A DNA stretch of 64,000 bases from Gigaspora margarita (Eukaryota > Glomeromycota > Glomeromycetes > Diversisporales > Gigasporaceae), in contig WTPW01000328.1 of the NCBI GenBank assembly GCA_009809945.1, forward strand, positions 71,643 to 135,642, given 5' to 3'. Below the pieces are notes generated by a model. The model was not told where the DNA came from. It saw only the letters and a program-made list of their open reading frames with translations, and did no database searches. This document shows, one piece after another, positions 23,239 through 33,540 of this stretch; position 1 is the first letter of the stretch; each line of letters opens with the position of its first letter. The translations under genes were made by a program, and so were the position numbers.

Positions 23239-23451
23239 TTAGATATCCACCTCAAATTTTAATCTATTTAAATAGGCTGTTTCCACAATAATTAATTCAA
23301 GAGCAACAGACTCAGATAGCATTTCGATTATATCCACCTCAAATTTTAATCCCTTTAAATAGGTTGTTTCCTCAGCGAGAGCAACAGACTCAGATGATAT
23401 TTTTAAAAAATTTTTAAATTTTTGAAGACAAACAATCCCATTCATTCTCAC
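23239..23451 (-). CDS. Small frame with an in-frame internal repeat, unrecognised
   Basis: A 70-residue minus-strand frame contains a repeat of about 31 residues, twice: SESVALAEETTYLKGLKFEVDI and a second copy ending TAYLNRLKFEVDI. At DNA level the period is about 92-93 bp, the frame is kept, and several differences are conservative, which hints at past coding use. No known domain. It may be an exon of a larger gene or a short tandem duplication that happens to stay open. Confidence 0.3.
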   Translation of the reverse strand: MRMNGIVCLQKFKNFLKISSESVALAEETTYLKGLKFEVDIIEMLSESVALELIIVETAYLNRLKFEVDI

Positions 23452-23749
23452 ATACCTTTTTATTATGAATTGTCATCATTCCTTTTTTACTAGGAACATT
23501 TTATATTTTTTTGTCGAGAATGTATATAAATTACTCAAATCATTTATCATGAGAAAGACTCGTTAAAACACCATTTTTAAAACATGATGAAAACTATCTA
23601 TTTTATATATTTTTCTGGGTCATACATTAAAACTTTAACCTCAAATAGAAATTAAATCACTCACCATAGACTTCCTATAATTGTATGACAATCAGTTATA
23701 CAATAGTTACTGGTCGCAACCTGAATCTGTCTATCAGATATATATACTA

Positions 23750-24121
23750 ACTACAGTGCAGGAATCCTTAAACCAACAACTTTTTTTAAAGGCGGCCAAA
23801 TTTGAAAACAAATACTAAATTTTGATTGGTTAATATCTGAAAAATTTGGTATGTTTTTTAAATTTTATTATATTTTTAAAATTTGTTATGTTTTTTATAT
23901 ATGTGCAGCCAAATTTTGATTTCATTAGTAACTTTAAAAGGAAATAACATTATAAAATTTTGCTATATTAAAAAATAAGCTCTATAGTTTTGTTCTGCAT
24001 GTTTGTTTGTATATTTTTATATAAAAAATTTTCTTTTGATTATGTTTTTTATTTTTTTATAAAAGTTTAAAGATTTAATAGTTTTCCTCGGTTGCTGATT
24101 TAAGGATTCCTGCACTGTAGT
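23750..24121. mobile_element. MITE, about 370 bp, perfect terminal inverted repeats, TA flanks
   Basis: Left end ACTACAGTGCAGGAATCCTT and right end its exact reverse complement. TA dinucleotides flank it (23748-23749 and 24122-24123; alternatively the TA inside CTACAG, giving CAGTGCAGG ends). The interior is AT-rich and non-coding. The TA target and CAGTG-type ends suggest a pogo/mariner relation. Confidence 0.88.
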
Positions 24122-24611
24122 TATTACAAGGCATGTTCTTATTATAATGACAATGAAATACCGAATTTAGTTTAGGGGTTCTGCAACAGCTAAATTAATT
24201 ATGCATGTGGAAATAAAGTTCTGAAAGTTGTTTAAAAAACATTCAAATATTTTATTATGCATTGTCTGAAATAATAATCAACTGAAATTGTTAGACATCA
24301 ACACAAAGTGAAATCGGCATGACTTAATTGACTGATTTAAATATGATAATTTCAGTACAAACTAACTAAAGTTATTTATGCTTAATTATCACATTTATAA
24401 TTATAATTGCCTTAAACTGCCAGATACAAGACCCGAGTTTCTTTTATTCCACCAAAAAAATTAATTAGCAAAAAAAAAAGAAATTAATTAGTAAAAAATG
24501 GGCAAGGATCTGATACATGGGAGAATCTTATATCCGGCAGTTTATTATTATATAATTAGCTTTCGTAACTTATAACAAATTTTTCATTGAATATATATTT
24601 ATTCAACATAA

Positions 24612-25694
24612 CAGTCATAGGACATGTCCCCTTAAAATTGGTTTAAAATAAGTTTATAATAAAAATTATAAAAAAACATATGAATTTACTATATAACTTT
24701 GAGCTAAGATCCCTCTCTGGGTTAACTAATTAACTTAAAATTAAAGTTTGCAGGTATATAGAACAAGAAAAGAAGAAAATTTTGAGCTTAAAAAACCATA
24801 TTAAAATTTTGCTAATTTTGCACTTTTTCAAAATGTAACTCTGTCAAAAACAAATATTTACAAATTTTAAATTAGCAATTATGTGTAACATTATGCTCTG
24901 AACAACTTTACTTAGGCGACGGAAGTAGGTTACCTTGTAAGAAAAATGGGTTATCTATGTACTAAAGTTAAAATTTATCGTATTTCATAATATAACTTTT
25001 TTTTCTTATTAGGTAACCTACTTTGGGCTCTTAAGCAAAGTTGTTCGGCATGTAATTTTACATCACATTTGAGATTGATTCGCGTTTTTCGGACCTTTTC
25101 TAAGTGAAAAATGGGGTTAAAGTTCGAAAAAAATTATTTTTTTAAAAAAAAAATAAAAAAAAATTTTTTTTTTAAAAAAAAAAATTTTTTCGAACTTTAA
25201 ACCCATTTTTCACTTAGAAAAGGTCCGAAAAACGCGAATCAATTTAGATGTGATGTAAAATTACATGCCGAACAACTTTGCTTAAGAGCCCAAAGTAGGT
25301 TACCTAATAAGAAAAAAAAGTTATATTATGAAATATGATAAATTTTAACTTTAGTACATAGATAACCCATTTTTCTTACAAGGTAACCTACTTCCGTCGC
25401 CTAAGTAAAGTTGTTCAGAGCATAATTTTACACATAATTGCTGATTTAAAATTTGTAAATATTTGTTTTTGACAGAGTTACATTTTGAAAAAGTGCAAAA
25501 TTAGCAAAATTTTAATATGGTTTTTTAAGCTCAAAATTTTCTTCTTTTCTTGTTCTATATACCTGCAAACTTTAATTTTAAGTTAATTAGTTAACCCAGA
25601 GAGGGATCTTAGCTCAAAGTTATATAGTAAATTCATATGTTTTTTTTATAATTTTTATTATAAATTTATTTCTAGAGGACATGTCCTATGACTG
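24612..25694. mobile_element. Large foldback element, near-perfect palindrome of about 1.08 kb
   Basis: The left arm runs from CAGTCATAGGACATGTCC, and the right arm ends GGACATGTCCTATGACTG. The two arms of about 540 bp are reverse complements with only a few differences and one small unequal patch near 24630-24660. The centre (about 25130-25195) is A/T tracts. Weaker pairing continues to about 24600 and 25706 (TTATTC / GAATAA). A module of about 40 bp (GAACAACTTTACTTAGG to AAGTAGGTTACCT) occurs four times, alternating in orientation, near 24898, 25008, 25270 and 25385, so each arm is itself a foldback. No coding capacity. Confidence 0.93.
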
Positions 25695-25706
25695 ATAATG
25701 AATAAA

Positions 25707-27266
25707 AAAATTTATTTATTCAAATATAATAAATATTACATATATCGATTTAACGCTATCATTGTTACTGTTAATCGGATATTAGATACTTCAGTAAAAG
25801 GAAAAAATATATTGGCCTTATTATAATTTTTTTTATTTTTATATATATATTCTTTTCATTGTATTATCTTTATGTATATATTTTTCCCATCAATTCTATT
25901 TTGATAACAAATTCCGTGTCTATTATTAATTCTATATTTTAATGCTCTTAACTGGCAATCTCAAATTTGTGCAACACAGTTTTCCTAAATATGCGCATGC
26001 CGTTTACATTAACTAACCGTATATGGGGAGAAAATTGCTAAAAAAAGAAATTTGCTGTATCACGAATTTGAAAGCGTTGTGTATGGTCTATACTCTTGTT
26101 CTTGAGGTTGATGTTGATGTTGATGTTGTTGCTCTTGCTCTGCTCTTGCTCTTGCGAGATGATGAGAAAGGCATGATTGTTCAAAATTTTTTGTTTTTGT
26201 ATCAAAACTGTGCTGTTTATTGTAGTATATTATACCTGTTTTTGTTATTTTGCATTTTTTCTTTTTTTTTCGGAAATTTTGCCGCCCTGATCAATTGATA
26301 ATCATAAATGCTAAAGACATTTTACGATAATTTACGTTCGCTAAGCCAATCATTTGCTGTTAAAATTTTTTTGATGGATCTCAGATGGTGAAATGTAGTT
26401 TTGCTATATTGTACTCGATACCAATGCCGTCTAAGCTATGTGCGGTGTAAAAGGTTATTTTATTTTTATTGGCTTATCTTATTTTTATTGTTTTGTATTG
26501 TAGTAATTGTTTGTACCCAAAAATGAAGTACGTGGTTAGGCAGCATGTGAGGTGTTTCTGTACAAATCTGTGCTTTTGATTGGATATTTTCTCTTTAATT
26601 GCGTTATATAATTATTTAATAATTTCTATATTATTTATAAAGCGGTACCAGAAATGGGGTTATGCGTAATATTACGTGCGTACATATGTACGTATGTTAC
26701 TAAGCTATTTTTAGTATCTATTCGCGAAATATCGTAACTAATTGCGCGATGCATTAAACACAGTAAAATATCATATATCTATTGTATGAGAATGAACATC
26801 GCTTTAACAGGTTTTTTCTCGATTAAAGTGCATATCGATCACTTTAAAAGAATGCCTTTTTTTTATTATTAACTTACAGAAATGCACTAGCTAAATGCGT
26901 TATGAACCACATTACATATCAAAAATGATCGTCATGCTGTATCAGTATTTGCAGATCACAATTCTAATCTCTGGACAATTTAAAACCTGATTGCTTATAA
27001 AATTTAATTGTGTATCAGATATCTATGAGCTAGCTGGAGTAGCGACCTCAAAGTTCGTTATCAATTGGCATCACTATCGTGTTTGTCGCAGCATACAATT
27101 CTTTGATTGTGGGATTGGTTGTATGCTGCGGCAATTAATATCAATGTGACACTGATGGATTTTGAAGTAATTAGAAGGTAGTGTGAAAATTATAATAAAA
27201 ACGTATTTCACCAAGATGTGATAATCGTATCGGATTATGCTATTTCGTAACTCAGGTTTCATCAGT
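25707..27266. other. AT-rich stretch with a simple repeat and a hairpin
   Basis: A frame at 26023-26298 contains a GTTGAT / CTTGCT simple repeat (Val-Asp and Leu runs), which I do not regard as a gene. At 27087-27098 CGCAGCATACAA pairs perfectly with TTGTATGCTGCG at 27119-27130 around a 20-base loop. Confidence 0.45.
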
Positions 27267-28440
27267 AGGGATGAGAATCAATTCTAATCAATGATCGAAT
27301 CAGTTATAATTGATTTATAATCGATAATCGAATCCTATATATATGTTGTTATCACTTAACTAATTTTAATAATAAAAGGCTTAATTATCTGGGCAATATT
27401 ATTTATTCATTGCGTAAAAGTTAATAAATAGCCTTAAAAATTAAAAATAAACTTAGCCAATGTAATATAGCTGGGTATAAATTATAGGCTTAAAATGTAA
27501 TAAAACAATATGCCTTATGTTTACAAACATATAGCTGTCAATATTTACTTATTTATTTATTTTTTTTTATTTTATTTAAATATTTTTATAAATTTTTTTT
27601 TAACGTTTTTTATTTTTTTTATTTATTTATTTATTTTTTTTAAAAAAAATCTTTTTTTTAACGCTTTTTTTTTATTTTTTTTTTAATTATTTTATAAATT
27701 TTTTTTTACATTTTTTTAATTTTTTTTTATTATTGATTTGGTTTCGATTTTTTTTTATTTTTTTTATTTATTTATTTTTTTTTTAAAAAAAACTTTTTTT
27801 AATGCTTTTTTTTAATATTTATTTCTTTTTTTTTAAGTTTTTTTTATTTTTTTTTTACGTTTTTATTTGTTTTTTTTTACTTTCGCTTTTATTTTTTTGC
27901 TTTTTTTATTTATTTTTTATATAATTTTTTTTATATTGTTTAAATTATGTTTATTTTTATATTTCGTTCTTTTTTAATTTTTTTAATTTTTTTTATTTTT
28001 TATTTTTATTATTTTTTTTTGTTTATACTTTTTTTAGTTTTCTTTAACCTTTTTTCTTCGATTTAATTTTATTTTGCTTATTTTAATTATTTTAACCTTT
28101 TTTTCATTTTATTTATTTTAAATTTTTTTTTATTTTTCTTTTTTTATTTTTTCTTTTTTTAACGGTTTTATTTTTTTTATTTTTCACTAATTTTTTTATT
28201 ACAATTTTTTTTATTATTAGTTTAATTTAATAATTAATTTTTAATACTTTTAATTTAATGTTTGCTCTATTTGTTTATTTATTTATTTACTGATGTTTTT
28301 ATGGCTGTATTAATATTTAAATTGTGTGAATAATGGGTAGATAGGTGGACTTTACGGATGGAAGGATGGGCGGATAGATGGTTTTTGAAATGGGGGTATG
28401 TGCATATGCATACATTATAGATTCGATTCTCATCCCTATT
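27267..28440. mobile_element. TIR element of about 1.17 kb filled with T-rich DNA
   Basis: Left end TAGGGATGAGAATCAATTCT; right end, reverse complemented, TAGGGATGAGAATCGAATCT. Between them lies an extremely T-rich region (27540-28260). A second copy of the left terminus starts immediately at 28440, so the two ends meet in a perfect palindrome at about 28421-28457. No transposase is present. The class cannot be set without a clean target duplication. Confidence 0.75.
27540..28260 (+). repeat. T-rich low-complexity block (TTTA/TTTTATT)
   Basis: About 700 bases of near-pure T interrupted by single A and rarer C/G, with a degenerate TTTATTTATTTT pattern and recurrent AACG or ACG interruptions. 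It lies wholly inside the TIR element. Confidence 0.9.
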
Positions 28441-28528
28441 AGGGATGAGAATCGATTCTAAAAACTTTCGAATCAGTTATAATCGATTTATAATCGATAA
28501 TTGAAACCTATATATATGTTGTTATCAT
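28440..28528 (+). repeat. Second copy of the TIR element's terminal 90 bp
   Basis: Matches 27267-27355, including GAATCAGTTATAAT, GATTTATAATCGATAAT and CTATATATATGTTGTTATCA. Similarity stops at about 28528, exactly where the Helitron coding sequence (YEPYTFRNEINQ) begins. No matching right end was seen downstream. Confidence 0.8.
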
Positions 28529-31292
28529 ATGAACCATATACTTTTAGAAATGAGATAAATCAAAATTTGTCAAATGCACCATTTATTTCTAATGTGCCGC
28601 CTTCTAACTTCTCATTAAATGAACCTATTAATCATTCTTATCATCATTTAACTTCTGCTCTTCATCGGCTTATACATCAATTTGACTCTATAATTTTACC
28701 TGATCATCCCTGTATTCTTTGTGCTTATTGTTCTGTTCTTATGTTAAACTCTTCAACACAATGGATTTCTTATGAAGAAGGTACTTCATATACTATGATT
28801 CAAGTTTTTTCTATACCTATTTGCACACGAACAAATAATAGAAATATTAGGCAAGTTGCTGTTTGCAATGGGTGTAAAATTGAAAGAACACGTCACTATC
28901 CTCTAATATTACCTCAAATTCCACCTGCTATACATAATGTTCCTATGATGCATAGAAAATACCTTTCTCCTGTTTTTATGCAGTGCTCATTGGGTCGCTC
29001 TGCTGGTGCAAATTGCTATACAAATTATTGTCATCTTCAAAGAAATATTAGTTTATTACATAATTACCGATCTCTTCAATTGTATTCTGGATTAACTAGC
29101 TCTTATTTAAATATTAATGAACCACCAAATTGGTTTCATTCTACTTTAATACCTGCATCAAACTGGCTTAAGATTGCTAATCCTCTTATTCATGAATATG
29201 CATCAAGCATAAATATTAGTACTCCTTCTTCAACAATGCCTGTTCCTATTCCTTTACCATTAGCTCGCCAATCAATTCAATCTACTTTTCAATCTAATAA
29301 TATATATCAAAGTAATCTTTCTGATAATTTACCTCGCCCTCCTGATTTGGTTGTTCCAAATAATTCTTTTTCTCAAGAAATTCACAATGAAGATGCATAT
29401 TATAGTCAGCTAATAGCTGGCTTAATTGTTAATACTAATAAACTACTTACATTTAATGATCCCAATTTAGAAGCTTTGATATTTTCTGATTTGTTTCCTA
29501 ACGGTCAAGGCCACTATGAAAATATAAAACATCTTCTAACTTTTTAACCTTTAGTCGATACCTATGGAAAGTATATAAAACTATGTTTGCTTTGTCCTGA
29601 TTCTCGCTTTCACCTCCATTGGTATTGGCCTCATTGGTCATATCTAGCTCTAGAAAAAAAAAGAAATTTTTAAAACTGTCATCGCATATTATTGACTAGA
29701 AATGTTAATCGTGAATATCACCCTACAAGAGCTGATTTAATTGCTAAAAGCTCTTATAGTACACAAAGTATTCTTGATGAAACTATAACAACTACAATTC
29801 CTTCTAATCTTCGTACTGCTGCTCCTTTTTTTCAACAAAAATAATATCAAGTTAATACTATGTTAAGCTCTTATGGTCCTCCACAAATATTTTATACAAT
29901 GACCATGGCTGAGGATAAATGGCCTCACTTACATGAGATACTTCAACAAACTGATAATGGAGATACTCTACCTACTAATCGTCCTCTGCATATTTATATG
30001 TTTTATCATAACTATCTGACCAATATTCGAAATAAGCTTTAGAAAAATCTGTCTCTTTCTAGATGGGGTAAATAGGAACATTTTTTTGAACGTAATGAAT
30101 TTCAAAACCGTGGATCTATACATGCTCATGGATTTGCTTATACTGAAAAAAAAATTCCTGAATTGATATCCTTGAATACAATTCATGCTGATCTTCCTAA
30201 TTCAATTTCTGAGCCTGAATTATATGCTTTGGTATTACAATTCCAAATACATCATTGTGACTATAGATGTGGTGGCCAAACTTCTAGTGAAAATCTATGT
30301 TCTAAAGGGTTTCCTCAACCTTTGTCTAATAGAACTTACTATTCACAACATTCTTTATGTTATATATATCGTCATACTAAAAATGAAGACAGAATGGTAG
30401 TTCCTTATTATCCTGAAACTTTATTAGTATGGCGTGGTCATATTAATTTTCAATATATTACTTCTACTAGATTTGCTAAATATGTAACTAAATATGTTAC
30501 CAAAGCAGAGCCTTCTGAATTGTTTGATATTGATGAAGTTGATAACTATAGAAAACATATTTTGGCAAGACGATTAGGTACTATGGAATTGATGATACTT
30601 TTATACAATACCCTTTAACAAGATGCTCTGTTTCTGTACATTACCTTCCTTCTGCCCCATCTGATTTACGTTTAAGATCTGTTAAACCAATTTACCGTCT
30701 CCAAAACTTAAGTGATAATGGTGAAAATATTGATGATAATAGTGAAACTTCTTATTGGGATGATGCTATTGATAAGTACTTTGATCATCCAAACCTTGAT
30801 CATTTTGAAGAAATGACCTATCCTGACTATTTTTGAAATTACACATTTAGATCTAGGCTCCCTGGCTCAAATTCAAAATTATTTTATACATGTGATCGAA
30901 AAAATAGAATAGTTTCTCAAAGAAAAACTCCTGGTCTTTTACGTTTTACTAGCTATAAAGTAGAAGATGGTGAACCCTTCTTTTTTCAACATCTTATTAT
31001 GAAATTTCTAGTTAGATCTGAACAAGAATTGTTAGGTAGTTTTTCCTCATACAGAGACCGATTTCAAGCTACTTTTCCTATTAGATTTGCTAATGAAACT
31101 AATTTTATTCTCCGTAGTTACCTTTTACACAAAAATAATTTATCTGTTGCTTATAATTCTCTTATACGTTCACTTGTATCTGATTTTCAAAATCATGATT
31201 TATCTACTTTGATTTTTACCCAATTTGTTTCTTTAGAAAAACATATCCCATATATAAATTCCCGTTCTCTTCTATCTTTCGATACCAAATAA
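28529..31292 (+). pseudogene. Helitron Rep (HUH endonuclease) with upstream Helitron-like N-terminal domain
   Basis: A single phase runs from 28501 to 30618 with stops near 29545, 29671, 29842, 30040 and 30073. The N-terminal part has C-x2-C pairs (CILCAYC, VCNGCKIERTRHYPL). The Rep core has TMTMAEDKWPHLHEIL, the HUH metal-binding motif in NRGSIHAHGFAY (about 30110-30140), then HHCDYRCGG and the two-Tyr nicking motif in TRFAKYVTKYVTK (about 30464-30502). After a frameshift near 30605 the linker continues (PLTRCSVSVHYLP, QRKTPGLLRF, FLVRSEQELLGSFSSYRDRF) to 31292 with a TGA at 30834-30836. The enzyme would nick DNA to start rolling-circle transposition. Catalytic motifs are intact but the frame is not. 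Confidence 0.9.
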
Positions 31293-31348
31293 TATGAAAT
31301 CTATAATCTTTTGTGTAATGTATGGGGTAAAGTATCAAATGGAAATAC

Positions 31349-32585
31349 CCTTTATTTTTCTTAACTGGCTCTGCTGAAACAGGCAAAACATTTATACTCC
31401 TTCAGTTGATTTATTATTTAATATCCAAAAAAAATATACCTTCTAATGGCACCTACTGGTGTTGCAGCACAAAATATTAGTGGAAAAACTATTCACTCTG
31501 CTTTAAAAATTCACTTTCGGGGCAATCATTATGAGACACTTATTCATTCAGATCCTAATGCTATATCAGAATTAAAAAAAATTGAAATTCTTGTAATTGA
31601 TGAAGTATCCATGGTAGATGCTGACCTGTTTACTTTTATTAGTGATATTTTTTCAAAAATTCATAATAATAATGTCCTTTTTGAAGGTATACCGGTATTA
31701 GTAGTAGGAGATTTGGCTCAGCTTCCTCCTGTACGTCCTTTTCCTGTTTTTCTTTCTCCTGCATGGCTTTGATTCTTTCCTTTATTTCTTACTACACCCC
31801 AAAGACAACACCATGACATTGATTTCTATAATGTTTTGCAAGAAATACGTATTGGAAAATTATCTAATATAGGCAACTCCATTATTACATCTAAAATAAA
31901 CCCTTTTATTTCTCCTACTAAATTTTTTGATACCACTCATATTGTGCCTACTCGTCAAGCTGCTGAAAATATTAATTACTTGCTTTGTCACTATTTACCA
32001 TTAGACTATACCTCTTCTGAACCTATAATTTCAGATTCTAAAGACATACTTAACTTTCAACCACTACATCTTAATCATTCAATTTCTCAATTCAAAACTA
32101 TGCCCAACTTACCTAGCCATCTGTATTTACAAGAAGGAGCTAGAGTAATGTTCTTAAACAACAAACTTTTTGATGATAGTATCTGCAATGGCACTATTGG
32201 AATTATAACTAAACTTATTGATGATCATAATGTTGAAGTTACTTTTCCTACTTCTGATAGTATAAGCAAAATAATAGTCCAGAAAGAAAGATCATACTTT
32301 TATATTAATGGCCAATCTGCTTCAAGACAACAATTTCCTCTTCAAAATGCATTTGCTCTTACAACTCACAAAGTACAAGGTTTAACTTTACTACATGTTA
32401 CTACTAGTATAGATGAATCTTTATTTGCAGAAGGTCAAGCTTATGTTGCAATGAGCTGTGCTACTTCATGGGAAACGCTCCATCTATTAATCTTTGATCT
32501 TGCATATTTAAAAAGTCCAGTTGCTGCTTTAGAAGAATATAAAAGATTAGTTAAAATACATGAACGAGGTTTACACAGTTTATAA
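31349..32585 (+). pseudogene. Helitron Pif1-family helicase domain, broken
   Basis: Walker A is LTGSAETGKTF at 31367-31390, with Glu where Gly is usual. A frameshift before 31446 precedes MAPTGVAAQNISGKTIHS (motif Ia), LVIDEVSMVDADLF (Walker B) and VGDLAQLPPV. A TGA at 31770-31772 follows. From 31836 come the Pif1 C-terminal parts: LQEGARVMFLNN, FALTTHKVQGLTL (motif V) and GQAYVAMSCATSWETL (motif VI). Motif VI normally has Arg after Ser (SRA); here it is Cys, loss of the probable arginine finger by one C-to-T. The 5'-to-3' helicase would unwind the displaced strand. Confidence 0.92.
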
Positions 32586-33250
32586 ATTATCTTTCTGTTA
32601 ATATTTCTTAATTCTTCTTTTGACTTATTTTTATTTGATCAATTATTACTATTTACTTTATTATTACCTTACTAGAAATTTGTAACTTCTATGCTTAACT
32701 AATTATTCTTTATAAAATGTAATTTGTACATATTATACTATAAATAAATTATATTATCAGATTTAAGTTATATAAATACTTTCTTTAATGAGCTTATTAT
32801 TATACTTTGTATTATTATCTAATCTAGTATTTCAATTTACAATTTAACTAATTTAGATTGATCCAATAATTAAATTAAATGCAAATATCCATATCCTTCA
32901 ATTTAGTACAAATAGATATTTTGGATAAAAAATAAAGATAATCCAGATAATAATTTTATGTGTTTTTGTTATTAGCATATTAACATTTTAACTAATACTA
33001 AATTTAATTAATATCATATGCCTTTTAAACCTTTACACACATAATATAATAAATATATATTGTCTATTGATTTTGATTCTTGCAATTTTTATTTCTTACT
33101 TAATTAATTTCTTGATCCTTAATAATATTGCAATATTTAAATAATAATATAATAACGTATATAGTATTTTATTTAATATATTCATCTGAACTGGTAAATA
33201 AATTTTTATCTGATGAATATGAATAAAATAAAGAGTATTGCTAATCTTAA
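32586..33250. other. AT-rich 3' flank of the Helitron
   Basis: Searched by eye for a stem-loop followed by CTRR; nothing convincing. No coding sequence. Confidence 0.4.
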
Positions 33251-33540
33251 CAGGCTGTGAAATTCACAACCCTGCATCTGACCAATCAAAATTGCAGAAT
33301 CAGCACATTCTGCAAATTTTCTTTATGTAACAAAAACAAAGTATTTTTTATGAAAAAATCAAAAAATCACTTCTAACTTAAAATTTTGTCTATGAAACTA
33401 CTTTTTTTATGCAAAAAAAAAATTCTTTGCTAAATTTTACTATAAAGTTCGCTATTTATTACAGCCCTAACTCTAACCCTAACTTAAATAGAAAACTTTT
33501 TTTAAATTTTTTAGAACGGGGTTGTGAATTTTACAGCTTG
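33251..33540. mobile_element. MITE, about 290 bp
   Basis: Left end CAGGCTGTGAAATTCACAAC; right end, reverse complemented, CAAGCTGTAAAATTCACAAC. These are terminal inverted repeats of about 21 bp with three mismatches. The interior is AT-rich and holds ACTCTAACCCTAAC. The flanks do not show a clear target duplication. Confidence 0.75.

Larger units (their letters stand above)
28529..32585 (+). mobile_element. Helitron (rolling-circle) element, coding part, inactive
   Basis: One strand encodes a Helitron-type Rep endonuclease followed by a Pif1-family helicase, the defining fusion of autonomous Helitrons. About 4 kb of coding sequence remains, with several stops, many at positions where tryptophan is likely, and a few frameshifts. 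I could not identify a 5' TC end or a 3' hairpin with CTRR, so the borders are only those of the coding region. The left edge abuts a copy of another element's terminus. Confidence 0.9.

Noticed and set aside
26023..26298. 91-codon frame with Val-Asp and Leu runs
   Set aside because: Driven by a GTTGAT/CTTGCT simple repeat; no domain and no homologous copy.
27074..27262. 62-codon minus-strand frame
   Set aside because: Covers a perfect hairpin, which explains its odd content.
32586..33250. Helitron 3' hairpin with CTRR end
   Set aside because: CTAG occurs but without a convincing stem-loop just before it.
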